Of a stretch of DNA of 64,000 nt, positions 35,313 to 43,866 are shown piece after piece (the stretch's first letter is position 1; the number at the start of each line of letters is the position of its first letter). The position numbers and the translations under genes were made by a program. Source of the stretch: Gottfriedia acidiceleris (lineage in GTDB: Bacteria > Bacillota > Bacilli > Bacillales > Bacillaceae_G). The notes under the pieces were generated by a model that was not told the origin of the DNA, did no database searches, and saw only the letters and a list, made by a program, of their open reading frames with translations. Location: contig NZ_SCFN01000007.1 in assembly GCF_004138285.1 (NCBI RefSeq), positions 186,001 through 250,000 of the forward strand. Reading direction: 5' to 3'.

Positions 35313-35952
35313 ACTCCGTTTCACAAGCGTAATTATCATGATCACGATCCATTTGTGCTTGGTAGGCTTTATTCCCTTTTGGTACTCCATTTGGATAGAC
35401 TTTTCTTAAATCCGTGCAATTTTTAAAATACTGTTTATTATTGTTAGACGAATTATTCGTTGTTGTTTGATTGGTTTTATTTTTGCTCCATAAACCAACA
35501 CCCTGCTGCTGGGCAGTTGCTTGTAAGCTTCTTAGCTCTGATTCATAGGAATAATTACCATAATCATAAAATTTTTCTACATAGCCTTTTTTTATGATTT
35601 CTTTTTGAATTAGTCTGCCATCAATCCAAACCCACGCAAGTGTTCGATTATATTTATCCTTTTTTGGACCATCATATTCAAGCTGAATTGTTTTTGCGTT
35701 TTTTAATAGATTACATGTATATGCTGAAGCTTCTTTTCCATATGGCTCAATCGTCATTGTACTTTCTGGCGTATCGATATATAAGAATCTTGTTGTACCA
35801 ACTTCTGTAAATTTGGCAGTATCTCCATCAATACATTTTATAAGCTCAACTGTAAATTTTGAATCAGTTTTCGTATTAACTGATGCTGTTGACTGTGAAC
35901 ACCCACTAAGTCCAAGAATAGCCATAACAGTTAATAAAATAAGTCTTTTCAT
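35311..35952 (-). CDS. thermonuclease-like lipoprotein with Excalibur domain
   Basis: A 213-aa secreted nuclease. It has a lipobox LSGC near residue 18, then an SNase/thermonuclease domain with CIDGDTAKF, FLYIDTPES and GKEASAYT (catalytic Arg/Glu region) and KYNRTLAWVW. A Ser/Asn/Thr linker and a C-terminal Excalibur calcium-binding motif follow, YFKNCTDLRKVYPNGVPKG with DRDHDNYACE. GGGGGAACAAC precedes the ATG at 35952. It probably cleaves extracellular DNA/RNA at the cell surface. Confidence 0.9.
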   Translation of the reverse strand: MKRLILLTVMAILGLSGCSQSTASVNTKTDSKFTVELIKCIDGDTAKFTEVGTTRFLYIDTPESTMTIEPYGKEASAYTCNLLKNAKTIQLEYDGPKKDKYNRTLAWVWIDGRLIQKEIIKKGYVEKFYDYGNYSYESELRSLQATAQQQGVGLWSKNKTNQTTTNNSSNNNKQYFKNCTDLRKVYPNGVPKGNKAYQAQMDRDHDNYACETE

Positions 35953-36067
35953 GTTGTTCCCCCAATTATTCTTGTAACTACACAATATTTTAACAATAAA
36001 AACCAATTATGTATCGAAATATAGAGGGATTTTTCAATTTTAATGGACTTTGCTTTGTATTACTTAT

Positions 36068-37009
36068 TTAGGAATATAATGATCTCCATAAATAAAACGT
36101 TACGTAAGCTTCCCAGCCCTTCCATTTTGTAGCCATTTTCTTTATTTCTTCAATTGAAGGTTTTTTCTCTAATGATAGTTGATTTTTTAATGCATTATGT
36201 ATTCCTACATCGGCAATTGGAAATGCAGATTTCTCTTGTAAACATTTCATCAAAACATAATCAGCAGTCCAGTTCCCAACTCCCCGAATTTCTAATAGCT
36301 TATTTAACTTTTTCTCGTATGAATCTAAACGATTTAGAGATTCCTTTGAAATGAGTCCATCTGTCATTAATTTTGCGATCCCAATTACGTATTCAGCTTT
36401 TCGAGTGGTAAATTTTAGACTAGTTAAATCGGAAACTTCAAGTTTAGATATTACATCTGGAGTTGGAAATAGCCAAAAAATTTCATCTTTCCATTTAAAG
36501 CTTTCTCCATATTTTTCAACAAAGCTTCTTTTTAAAGAAAACGCAAAGGACAGATTGATTTGTTGACCCATAATTGCCCATGTAAATGCTTCAAATAAAT
36601 CTGGTATTCCAATGACGCGAAGTCCAAAATGCTGTTCTATTAGCAACTGTAGCATTTGATTATTTTTACTTAATTGATAGAACTCGGTTAGGTCTCTGCC
36701 TAAATCAAATAAATCCCATATAAATGCTGCTGAAGCTACTTTTGTTTCCTCACTTGGATTTTGGTCTGGAAATTCAATTAATAATTGGTTATGATCACTA
36801 CTTACTTTTAGTAAACTTGATATATTTTCTATTTTAATAAGTTTTAAAAAATATTCCCCATCAACTTGATGGAGTACCTCATTCTTAGATCGTGCTAAAA
36901 ATACTAAGCATTCTTTAAAACTAAAATCTTTCGGCGTTAAGATGGATATCGAATTCTTATATTTATCTTTTACTAGCGATTCATTTAATTCTTTATTCAA
37001 ATTAATCAC
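36068..37009 (-). CDS. AlkA-type DNA-3-methyladenine glycosylase
   Basis: A 313-aa base-excision enzyme. After an N-terminal beta domain comes the HhH-GPD fold: LLEIRGVGNWTADYVLMKCL near residue 240, with catalytic Asp in FPIADVGIH near 266. The FEAFTWAIMGQQINLSFA helix near 140 is typical of AlkA. It is last in a four-gene minus-strand operon (DUF1835, NUDIX, DMT, AlkA) with gaps of about 16-22 bp. With the AlkD-like protein at 5.9 kb it gives a second alkylation repair route. Confidence 0.88.
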   Translation of the reverse strand: MINLNKELNESLVKDKYKNSISILTPKDFSFKECLVFLARSKNEVLHQVDGEYFLKLIKIENISSLLKVSSDHNQLLIEFPDQNPSEETKVASAAFIWDLFDLGRDLTEFYQLSKNNQMLQLLIEQHFGLRVIGIPDLFEAFTWAIMGQQINLSFAFSLKRSFVEKYGESFKWKDEIFWLFPTPDVISKLEVSDLTSLKFTTRKAEYVIGIAKLMTDGLISKESLNRLDSYEKKLNKLLEIRGVGNWTADYVLMKCLQEKSAFPIADVGIHNALKNQLSLEKKPSIEEIKKMATKWKGWEAYVTFYLWRSLYS

Positions 37010-37025
37010 CTCACCATTTAACCTT

Positions 37026-38000
37026 TTATAAATTAACAGTTTCCTTTTCTTGCTGTACGGGCTTTCCTATCTGAGATAGATAGCTATGTAAGATCATACC
37101 AATCATTATTATAATCATACCAATCCAAGAAATAATTGACGGAGTTGCTGATGATAAGATAATCATTTCACCTATTACTGTGAATAATACTTCCATGGAT
37201 TGGGTCGCTTCTACAGCACCTAATTTTTGCATATTTCCTCTTACCAAATCAGTAGCTTGAAAAAATAATACAGTTGCAATTACTCCTGATGAGATCGCTA
37301 CAATTAATGATTGTGTAATTTGGTTTTGACTTGGTAGTCCTTCAGTATATAAACCATAGATTGATAGGATGATCCAAAATGGTAAGCTTGCTAATGTCAT
37401 TCCTAAAACACGTTGATATACATCCAATTTTCCATCACATATTTCCATCATTTTTCGATTACCAAGTGGGTATGCAAATGAAGCAATAATAACTGGTAAA
37501 ATACCTGTTAGAACTGTTGAAATAGCTATTTTTGTGGCTAATTCAATTTGCATTAATAAAATCCCAAATATGATTAATAACGACATTCCTAATCCTTTAA
37601 ATGGTATTTTCCCACGCACCTTCCTGGTTCCATTTGCTGTTTGAACTGATACGAAGAACAATGGAGCTAATAGCGATCCAGATAAAATTGTTATCTGCCA
37701 CGAACTAGCTATTAGCCATCCTGGAGAATAAACTGCTGCGAGACATATTGGTGCATAAAATAAACCGAATCCAATTGTTGACCATATAATCCAACTTTTT
37801 AATTTCCTTTTCATTTCTTTCAATAGATCATACAAATTTCTTCTAGAGATTACGATGATCAATAAAAAAGGTACCATAAAAAAGTATCTTAAAGATGCGC
37901 TCCAAATCCAACTTCCACCGGATAACTCCATCGAGCGGTTTAATATAAATGTGATTGAAAAGAAAAATGCCGCTAATACTCCTAATATTATCGGGCGCAT
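37026..38000 (-). CDS. DMT-superfamily efflux transporter
   Basis: A 324-aa membrane protein with about ten helices, of the drug/metabolite transporter superfamily in the group annotated as multidrug resistance efflux (EmrE-like, long form). It starts MRPIILGVLAAFFFSITFIL and contains the FYAPICLAAVYSPGWL and LVRGNMQKLGAVEATQSMEV stretches. The substrate is unknown. It is in the same operon as the NUDIX and AlkA genes. Confidence 0.82.
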   Translation of the reverse strand: MRPIILGVLAAFFFSITFILNRSMELSGGSWIWSASLRYFFMVPFLLIIVISRRNLYDLLKEMKRKLKSWIIWSTIGFGLFYAPICLAAVYSPGWLIASSWQITILSGSLLAPLFFVSVQTANGTRKVRGKIPFKGLGMSLLIIFGILLMQIELATKIAISTVLTGILPVIIASFAYPLGNRKMMEICDGKLDVYQRVLGMTLASLPFWIILSIYGLYTEGLPSQNQITQSLIVAISSGVIATVLFFQATDLVRGNMQKLGAVEATQSMEVLFTVIGEMIILSSATPSIISWIGMIIIMIGMILHSYLSQIGKPVQQEKETVNL

Positions 38001-38021
38001 ATTACCACCTCTATAACGATT

Positions 38022-38489
38022 TCAATTATCTTTTACGATAAAATGATTTTCGGTTGAAACTTCTTTTAATTTTTTTCGTAAAAATTCAGGGTATAATTCA
38101 ATTTCTTCAAGATTCTCTAAACTTACCCATTTAAAAATTAATCGATTATCTTCCTTACCGTAAAATAATTCATTCATTGAATTAGAAAGCTTGTTCTCTG
38201 ATTTTATTTTATAGTAAAGACCTACTTCGTGAATATCATTTCCTTTATAAGAAAAGAAATTTTCTACTGTCCACATCATCTGATTAATTTCAACTTCTAT
38301 TCCTAATTCTTCATTGAACTCCCTTTTTAAGCTTAAATGTGACTCTTCATTGATTTTTATTCTACCACCAGGTAAGGACCAAATTGTGTCACTTGCTAGT
38401 CTATGAATTAAGACATGTCCATTTTCAATCCAAATACCTGCAACCCTTAAATTAAATACTTTGTTATTTGATTTAAATACAACATCCAT
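38022..38489 (-). CDS. NUDIX hydrolase
   Basis: A 155-aa NUDIX protein. The box is GGRIKINEESHLSLKREFNEE followed by LGIEV, near residues 41-66, with the REFNEEL catalytic core. It opens MDVVFKSNNKVFNLRVAGIWI. It is second in the four-gene operon. The substrate is unknown; this group often acts on nucleoside diphosphate derivatives. Confidence 0.85.
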   Translation of the reverse strand: MDVVFKSNNKVFNLRVAGIWIENGHVLIHRLASDTIWSLPGGRIKINEESHLSLKREFNEELGIEVEINQMMWTVENFFSYKGNDIHEVGLYYKIKSENKLSNSMNELFYGKEDNRLIFKWVSLENLEEIELYPEFLRKKLKEVSTENHFIVKDN

Positions 38490-38504
38490 TATTAATACCT
38501 GACC

Positions 38505-39440
38505 TTACATATTACTATTAGAAGCTTTTTCAACTAAATGAACCCCTCCAACCCACCAGTCGGTTCCAATTAAATTCATTCGATTTGCTTTTCCCGTTAG
38601 TACGTCTAATCCCCATTTAGTTAATTCAATTTTTGCTCTTGGGTTATATTGTTGATAACTTGGCAATTCACTGTCACTACTTATTAAAGGGTAATCACCT
38701 TTCATTAATTCATTTAACATTGCTGCGAAATATAAATCGCTTAATCCATCATTTGTTCTTTGTCTTACGAGTTTATTAAATAATTCTGCAAAAGAGTTAA
38801 TTCCCTCATTGATCATTGATAATGCTAAGAATTCTACTTCATTTAACCCATTCTGTAGAGAAGGAAAATATGTCATATGACTTAATAAAGCATGTTTTAA
38901 AAACGGAAGCGTATGACATTTTTGAATAAATTCATTAAGTTCATCTAGATTATCTGAACAATAAGCTTTCCATCCAGCACATGCTTCTTCTATTTGTTCG
39001 TTTGTAATTTTCTGTTTAGTTGGAAGTAATTCAATTAATTGTTCTGAAGATAATTGACCTAATCCGTGAAATGGTTCAATTCCTTCATATTCATTTATAC
39101 TAACCATCGAAATTTTTTGAAATCCAAGTGCCGATAATTCCGATAATAAATAGAGTATCGTCACCTGATCGTATCGATCATGTTCGAACCAAAGAACAAC
39201 TTCCTCAGAACGAGATAGTTCATTTAATAATTGATATTGGCTTTGGCAATTTTCAATAAAAAAACTCGAAGGAATTTGTAGCTTTTGTTCAAAAAATTCT
39301 GCTCTTCTTTTATATGTTTCTTCTAAAGTCCAATCTAGACTAAGTGGCCCAAAATCATACATTTCTCTCCATACGATCAAATTACCATTTAAGGACTTTA
39401 TTTTTCCTCCAACCACATCACCATTTACAATATGATTCAT
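38505..39440 (-). CDS. DUF1835-domain protein
   Basis: A 311-aa soluble protein starting MNHIVNGDVVGGKIKSLNGN. It contains the DUF1835 signature VWREMYDFGPLS, VVLWFEHDRYDQVTILYLL, and a C-terminal alpha-helical part (DUF3658-like). The biochemical role is not known; Bacillus members are sometimes involved in sporulation or small-molecule chemistry, but I cannot assign one. It is first in the operon with NUDIX, DMT and AlkA. Confidence 0.78.
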   Translation of the reverse strand: MNHIVNGDVVGGKIKSLNGNLIVWREMYDFGPLSLDWTLEETYKRRAEFFEQKLQIPSSFFIENCQSQYQLLNELSRSEEVVLWFEHDRYDQVTILYLLSELSALGFQKISMVSINEYEGIEPFHGLGQLSSEQLIELLPTKQKITNEQIEEACAGWKAYCSDNLDELNEFIQKCHTLPFLKHALLSHMTYFPSLQNGLNEVEFLALSMINEGINSFAELFNKLVRQRTNDGLSDLYFAAMLNELMKGDYPLISSDSELPSYQQYNPRAKIELTKWGLDVLTGKANRMNLIGTDWWVGGVHLVEKASNSNM

Positions 39441-39593
39441 CTATTTCATCTACTTTCTCCATTAGTTTATTTAAAAAGAAAATACATTACTTCATAATTG
39501 ATGTAATGTATTATAACTACATTATTTAATTAAGTTCTTAATTCTGCTTAACGATCGTAGATACCTCTTACATATATTATTATTTTTTATCAA

Positions 39594-39621
39594 AATAAAA
39601 ACCACCTATATAAATAGGTGG
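39594..39621 (-). terminator. terminator of the YuzL-like gene
   Basis: On the minus strand, CCACCTAT and ATAGGTGG pair and are followed by TTTTTATTTT. Confidence 0.65.
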
Positions 39622-39653
39622 CGAGACATGTTCTTAATAAAATAGGCTTCTAG

Positions 39654-39782
39654 TTAATCTCTTTTTTGTTTTTTTCTACTAGAAGACATCTCAACACCAG
39701 TTTCAGATGTTGTAGTCCCTTGACCTTGTACATTTGGTGATCCTAAGCCAACTCTAGATGGATCTTTTTTAGTTTTTCCCAT
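39654..39782 (-). CDS. very small basic protein, YuzL-like
   Basis: A 42-aa hydrophilic protein starting [19 protein letters not shown] and ending in [23 protein letters not shown] precedes the ATG and a terminator follows, so it is a real small gene. The K-K-D-P-S-x-V/A-G start resembles the YuzL family of Bacillus. It is possibly a sporulation-time or nucleic-acid-binding peptide, but its function is unknown. Confidence 0.7.
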   Translation of the reverse strand: MGKTKKDPSRVGLGSPNVQGQGTTTSETGVEMSSSRKKQKRD

Positions 39783-39885
39783 ATTAAACACCTCCATCTT
39801 TACTTTTTCTAAACTTAAACTTCTTTATTCAAAGAATATTTTTCCTGTAAATTGCAAATCTTATATTTCTGAGGAGGTGTTTTTT

Positions 39886-40128
39886 ATGGCTAGAATCGGA
39901 GTAGAACAATCTTTAACAAATGTCCAAGAAGCATTACGTTCAGCGGGACACGATGTTGTTGAATTAAAACAGGAATCGGATGCAAATGGTTGCGATTGCT
40001 GCGTAGTAACAGGACTTGATTCAAATGTAATGGGAATGCAAAATGTAGCTTCACAAGGATCAGTAATCGAGGCAAGTGGCTTAACAGCTGATCAAGTTTG
40101 TCAACAAGTTGAAAGTAAATTACAATAA
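39886..40128 (+). CDS. YkuS-family (UPF0180) protein
   Basis: An 80-aa soluble protein starting [20 protein letters not shown] with a Cys-rich middle ([17 protein letters not shown]), as in the UPF0180/YkuS family. The function is unknown. AGGAGGTG stands before the ATG at 39886; the GTG at 39877 is part of that site. Family-3 repeat copy A lies just downstream. Confidence 0.82.
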   Translation: MARIGVEQSLTNVQEALRSAGHDVVELKQESDANGCDCCVVTGLDSNVMGMQNVASQGSVIEASGLTADQVCQQVESKLQ

Positions 40129-40159
40129 CAAATAACAAACAAAAGTTATATTAAACATT

Positions 40160-40293
40160 CTAAAGAATACTCGCCGATTGGCGAACTTTAAAGCGAAGAC
40201 TGAGGCGTAGTAACACTTTTACCTAATTCCAAAATTATCCGACTACTACGTCGAGTCCACTTTGTCGTTGCAAATTTATACTTTCTAATGTGC
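40160..40293 (-). repeat. family-3 repeat, copy A
   Basis: It contains CTCGCCGATTGGCGA (a small hairpin), GGCGTAGTAACACTTTTAC, CCGACTACTACGTC and ATTTATACTTTCTAATGTGC, ending directly at the terminator of the ChrA pair. Copy B at 58830-58952 has the same blocks in the same order and also ends at a terminator. The small hairpin differs by a compensated pair (CGCC/GGCG against CGTC/GACG). Confidence 0.7.
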
Positions 40294-40338
40294 AAAAAAG
40301 GGTAAGCAAAATTTAATAAAATTTGCTTACCCTTTTTT
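40294..40338 (-). terminator. terminator of the ferredoxin-ChrA operon
   Basis: GGGTAAGCAAA and TTTGCTTACCC form a long stem, with A and T tracts on both sides. Confidence 0.85.
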
Positions 40339-40342
40339 CAAA

Positions 40343-40867
40343 TTATAAATTTAATCCACCGTACAATAAAGCTCCCATTACAATAAAAGCCGGATGTAGC
40401 TTTACTTTCTCCATTAATATGTAACTGATTACTCCTAAAAATAAAAACTGTCCAAATCCAATTTGAAAATATGAATCATGAAATGAATTATAAGCCATAA
40501 CGCCAAGTAAAACTGCGATTGTTGGCTTGACGTAAAGAGTCATTCGCTTAACTTGAATCGAATGACGATATTTATACAAAATTCCCATTAAAGTCAGCAT
40601 GAGGATTAGTGACGGTGCAACTGTAGCGAATACAGCCAAAAATGAACCTAGTATACCACCTTCATGGAATCCGATATACCCTGCCATTTTCGTAGCAATC
40701 GGTCCTGGAAGGGAGTTCCCCATAGCAAGAGCCTCATTAAATTCTTGATGTGTAAGCCAACCTCTTGTGACGACTTCTTTTTGAATAAGAGGAATGGTCG
40801 CAGGGCCTCCTCCATACCCTAAAATATTAGCAACAAAAAACGCCCAGAAAATGTTCCAATATACCAT
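40343..40867 (-). CDS. ChrA/CHR-family transporter half, second gene
   Basis: A 174-aa short-chain CHR-family membrane protein. The family motif GYGGGPATIPLIQKEVV, then ALAMGNSLPGPIATKMAGYIG, is at the N-terminus, with about five or six helices. Short CHR proteins occur as co-encoded pairs that work together; known members export chromate, but many have other anion substrates. Its start overlaps the stop of the first half by one base. It is last in an operon headed by a ferredoxin and controlled by a palindrome at 42071-42087, so it may move the substrate or product of the island's pathway. Confidence 0.85.
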   Translation of the reverse strand: MVYWNIFWAFFVANILGYGGGPATIPLIQKEVVTRGWLTHQEFNEALAMGNSLPGPIATKMAGYIGFHEGGILGSFLAVFATVAPSLILMLTLMGILYKYRHSIQVKRMTLYVKPTIAVLLGVMAYNSFHDSYFQIGFGQFLFLGVISYILMEKVKLHPAFIVMGALLYGGLNL

Positions 40868-41445
40868 TATGCAGACAGTCCTTTTGATTTTTTACCTTCA
40901 ACTGATTTGGTTGGCTTAACGACAGCAAATAACAGTAGCCCTCCAATAATAAATCCTGGATGTATATGAAAATATTGCATTAAAACAATCCCTACCAAAA
41001 TATGTCCGATTGTAAAGGGCCATTTTAGCCCCTTAACGGAAGCTTCTACAAATTGCCAAGTTAGCACACCAAGCATGACTCCAACTACTGGAACAATTGC
41101 TCTAGTCATTCCTTGCACCCATTTTAAATCTTTAAATGTCACTAGAGTGGTCAATAAAACAACCATTAAAATAATCGTCGGCAGGATCGTTGCAACTATT
41201 GCATTGATCATCCCTATTTTACCGCCTACTTTGAACCCAATGTATCCAGCCATTTTTGTATTAATCGGTCCTGGCAGTGTGTTTCCAATAGCGAGCACAT
41301 CTCCGAATTCTTCATCAGTCATCCATTTAAAGCGTTCAACCACTTCTTTATGTACTAAAGGAATGGTCGATGGTCCACCTCCGTATCCAAGTATGCTGCT
41401 CCTAAAAAAGGCGATAAAGATGTTTAACTGTTTCATAAAATCCAT
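40867..41445 (-). CDS. ChrA/CHR-family transporter half, first gene
   Basis: A 192-aa partner of the downstream CHR protein. It has FFRSSILGYGGGPSTIPLVH and LAIGNTLPGPINTKMAGYIG, followed by hydrophobic helices and a basic C-terminus (VEGKKSKGL). The two halves are paralogous and together equal one long-chain ChrA. It lies 20 bp after the CxxH/CxxC gene in the ferredoxin-led operon. Chromate transport is possible, but the operon context argues for an organic or inorganic anion linked to the oxidase island. Confidence 0.85.
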   Translation of the reverse strand: MDFMKQLNIFIAFFRSSILGYGGGPSTIPLVHKEVVERFKWMTDEEFGDVLAIGNTLPGPINTKMAGYIGFKVGGKIGMINAIVATILPTIILMVVLLTTLVTFKDLKWVQGMTRAIVPVVGVMLGVLTWQFVEASVKGLKWPFTIGHILVGIVLMQYFHIHPGFIIGGLLLFAVVKPTKSVEGKKSKGLSA

Positions 41446-41465
41446 CCCTTTAGTTTATCTTTCTT

Positions 41466-41678
41466 TTAGTTTGCAATAAGACACGTGCACTTCACACATT
41501 TACCGCATGGTTTTTTCTTAACTGGATTAGGTTGATTGACCATGTTCATTAAAAGCGAGGTCTCCACATTACAAAACGAGCATGTCTCACCAGTTAGAGC
41601 TTTTTGAATTTGAGGCATTTCTACTAACTTTAAGGCTTCTTTCATATGTTTGTCGCATACTAACAACATATCATTCAC
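41466..41678 (-). CDS. small CxxH/CxxC-like protein with Cys-rich tail
   Basis: A 70-aa protein. CDKH (residues 8-11) and CSFC (33-36) match the layout of the Bacillus CxxH/CxxC small-protein family. The C-terminal tail adds CGKCVKCTC (residues 58-66), which that family usually lacks. It probably binds zinc or an Fe-S cluster. It sits between the [2Fe-2S] ferredoxin and the CHR transporter pair in one operon, about 20 bp from each, so it may be a metal chaperone or redox partner, which is inference. Confidence 0.7.
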   Translation of the reverse strand: MNDMLLVCDKHMKEALKLVEMPQIQKALTGETCSFCNVETSLLMNMVNQPNPVKKKPCGKCVKCTCLIAN

Positions 41679-41699
41679 TCCTGCTCTTAAAATTGGATT

Positions 41700-42044
41700 T
41701 TATGGTGTAGATGTCACTTTCTTTTTCGGATGATCTAATTTTCGTTTTTTTACTTCATCTGTTACTTCTTCGTTCCATGAAATCGTTACATCTTCGTCAG
41801 TGATGAAAGCTTGGCAACCTAAACGAAATCCTTTGCTTAACCATTCTTCACCAAGTTTTCGACGCTCCTGCACTTTTATATGATCAACAGTACCCTTTTC
41901 AATTTTACAAACGCACGATCCACAAACGCCTCCACCACATCGATTTGGCAATTCTCCATCAAATCGAAGAGACATACGTAAAATATTGGAGTTTTCCGGT
42001 ACTTCTAATACTTTTCCACTAGTAGCAAAATTCAGTTTCGGCAT
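41700..42044 (-). CDS. plant-type [2Fe-2S] ferredoxin 1
   Basis: A 114-aa small electron carrier. Cluster ligands CGGGVCGSC (Cys36, Cys41, Cys44) and Cys77 (RLGCQAF) give the C-x4-C-x2-C-x32-C pattern of the 2Fe-2S (fer2) fold. The C-terminus is a basic extension (KKRKLDHPKKK). It heads the operon with the CxxH/CxxC protein and CHR transporters and is divergent from the aspartate-dehydrogenase-like gene. It is a plausible electron donor to the diiron oxidase at 46.2 kb, as the island has no other obvious acceptor. No dedicated ferredoxin reductase is seen nearby. Confidence 0.9.
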   Translation of the reverse strand: MPKLNFATSGKVLEVPENSNILRMSLRFDGELPNRCGGGVCGSCVCKIEKGTVDHIKVQERRKLGEEWLSKGFRLGCQAFITDEDVTISWNEEVTDEVKKRKLDHPKKKVTSTP

Positions 42045-42070
42045 AATTCAAATCCTCCTCTTCATCTCTT

Positions 42071-42087
42071 TGGTATACAATATACCA
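42071..42087. promoter_or_regulatory. GntR-type operator O1 (ferredoxin-CHR operon)
   Basis: TGGTATACAATATACCA is a perfect inverted repeat (TGGTATA, 3-nt spacer, TATACCA), 27 bp upstream of the ferredoxin start codon. Confidence 0.75.
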
Positions 42088-42157
42088 TATTTATAATTTT
42101 CTGACAATATAAAAATTACATATATTAAGCTATTTTTCTTAATTTATATTACTCTAT

Positions 42158-42200
42158 TTGTTTTTATATACCGGTCTGATATAATATTTTGTATACCAAA
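42158..42200 (+). promoter_or_regulatory. promoter and operator O2 of the aspartate-dehydrogenase-like gene
   Basis: TTGTTT (42158), a 16-bp spacer, TATAAT (42180-42185), then the palindromic site TTTGTATACCAAA (42188-42200) over the expected transcription start. A bound repressor would block initiation. Confidence 0.7.
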
Positions 42201-42234
42201 TACGTCTTAATTTTCAAAAAACGAGGTGATGAAT

Positions 42235-43035
42235 GTGCTTAATATTGGATTAATTGGATATGGAGCGATTGGACAAGATATCGTCAAATATATAAACGAA
42301 GGCAAGGCTGGAGATGTATTATTAAAGGCGGTTCTCGTACGGAGAAAGAATCAATACGAATCGCATATAAGCGATTTATTTTACGACAATGAAGAGGCTT
42401 TTTTCGGATTGGGATTGGATATTATTATTGAAGCTGCAGGTCATGAAGCTGTCTATAAGTATGGGAAAAGGACGTTGTCTACTAGTAGTGATTTTATCAT
42501 CGCTTCTGTAGGTGCATTAGCAGATGATGCATTATTAGCAGAACTTGAAACTGCTGCAAACCTTACTAACAGCAAGATCATCATCCCTTCTGCTGCAATT
42601 GCTGGATTAGATCGTGTAGCTGCATCTATGCTACAGGGGGTTGATGAAGTAAAACTTGTAACGAGAAAACCACCGAGTGCTTGGCGAGGTACAATTGCAG
42701 AAGAAAAGGTAGATTTAGACACAGTTAAAGAGCCTTTTTGCATTTATAGTGGCGTTGCTAGAGAATCTTCTAAGCTTTTTCCGGAAAGCACAAATGTTTC
42801 AGCAACCTTGAGCCTTGCTGGAATCGGATTTGATAAAACAAAAGTGCAAGTTTATGTAGATCCAAGCATAACCAGTAATACACACCAAATTTTCGTAAAA
42901 GGATTTTTTGGTGAAATGGAAGTAAAGGTGCAAAATGTTCCTTCTTCTACCAATCCAAAGACGGGGTATATTGTAGCAATGAGTATTTGTAATACTTTAA
43001 AAAATAGAACGTCCTCTATCGTTATTGGGATCTAG
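42235..43035 (+). CDS. aspartate dehydrogenase-like oxidoreductase (NadX family)
   Basis: A roughly 266-aa NAD(P)-dependent dehydrogenase of the L-aspartate dehydrogenase family. It has the Rossmann motif IGLIGYGAIGQD at the N-terminus, EAAGHEAV and SVGALAD in the middle, RKPPSAW, and the C-terminal domain with THQIFVKGFFGEMEV (conserved His) and NPKTGYIVAMS. Aspartate dehydrogenases convert L-aspartate to iminoaspartate/oxaloacetate. No nadA or nadC is nearby, and the gene shares the island's operator, so a catabolic role on aspartate or a related amino acid is more likely than NAD synthesis. GAGGTG is best spaced for the GTG at 42235. Confidence 0.85.
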   Translation: MLNIGLIGYGAIGQDIVKYINEGKAGDVLLKAVLVRRKNQYESHISDLFYDNEEAFFGLGLDIIIEAAGHEAVYKYGKRTLSTSSDFIIASVGALADDALLAELETAANLTNSKIIIPSAAIAGLDRVAASMLQGVDEVKLVTRKPPSAWRGTIAEEKVDLDTVKEPFCIYSGVARESSKLFPESTNVSATLSLAGIGFDKTKVQVYVDPSITSNTHQIFVKGFFGEMEVKVQNVPSSTNPKTGYIVAMSICNTLKNRTSSIVIGI

Positions 43036-43075
43036 TATATTCTCTTTTACTATTTGTGAAATACGAAACTAAAAT

Positions 43076-43127
43076 AAAAAGCCCCCTTAGTCTAGACATC
43101 TAACAGTCTAACTAATAGGGGCTTTTA
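43076..43127. terminator. terminator between the aspartate-dehydrogenase-like and GntR genes
   Basis: AAAAGCCCC and GGGGCTTTT form the base of a longer imperfect hairpin that includes TTAGT/ACTAA. Confidence 0.75.
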
Positions 43128-43188
43128 TTATTTTTAGAAAAATGATTTTTCTATACGAGAAAAGCGACGAAAACATCTCAAACTATTT

Positions 43189-43866
43189 TTATGTCGTTTT
43201 TTCTTTTCTTTTTTCTATGTAGTTCATGTACGCACGTCTAGAATTTTCAATATGAATTTTCGTTAAATACTCCGACATTTCTATTTCTTTATTTCGTACT
43301 GCTTTCATGATTTCAATATGTTCCCTCAATGATTCCTTACGTCTTCCAGGCGTTTCGTACCCCATATTAGCAGACATATGGATATAATCTGTTAAGCCTG
43401 ATAAAATTTCAAATAGCTTCGGACTTCTCGCTGCCTTATATAGTAGGAGATTCATTTCAATATGCTCGTTCTCAAAGGTTTCGTCTGAGTGTTCCTCAAT
43501 ATAAAGAAGCTCCTCTATTTTTTGATCAAACTCTTTTTGAATTTCGTCTGTCATTTTTTTAGCAGCCAATTTTGCTGCTAACACTTCTAGTGAAGATAAA
43601 ATCGTAAACACTTCCATAATGTCTTCATCAGAAATATTTGAAACGATGACACCTTTACGCGGAACCGTTTTTACAAACCCTTGTGATTCTAAGCGGAATA
43701 AAGCTTCTCTAATAGGTGTACGACTAATGTTTAGCTTAACAGCAAGCTCCCGTTCAATTAAGCGATCACCTGGCTTATAATGCCCCTCTAAAATCAATTC
43801 TTTTAAATATCTATACGCATGTTCCCGGATTGAAAGAAAATTAGTTTCCATCTCCATTCCATTCAC
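43189..43866 (-). CDS. GntR regulator, FadR/FCD subfamily
   Basis: A 225-aa transcription factor. The N-terminal winged helix includes LILEGHYKPGDRLIERELA and the recognition helix region LNISRTPIREALFRLESQGF (residues 45-64). The C-terminal all-helical FCD effector domain (about 80-215) has His-containing helices such as ENEHIEMNLLLY and HIEIMKAV, which usually bind a metal and a small carboxylate. It is the only regulator in the island, and FadR-type proteins bind TNGTnnnACNA-like palindromes, so it is the natural reader of the GGTATACC sites. The start is either the GTG at 43866 or the ATG at 43857. Confidence 0.92.
   Translation of the reverse strand: MNGMEMETNFLSIREHAYRYLKELILEGHYKPGDRLIERELAVKLNISRTPIREALFRLESQGFVKTVPRKGVIVSNISDEDIMEVFTILSSLEVLAAKLAAKKMTDEIQKEFDQKIEELLYIEEHSDETFENEHIEMNLLLYKAARSPKLFEILSGLTDYIHMSANMGYETPGRRKESLREHIEIMKAVRNKEIEMSEYLTKIHIENSRRAYMNYIEKRKEKTT

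Noticed and set aside
42235-43035. Aspartate-dehydrogenase-like gene as part of NAD biosynthesis with the pnc/nad operon
   Set aside because: No nadA or nadC is present, the two loci are 10 kb apart, and this gene carries the island operator that the pnc operon lacks.
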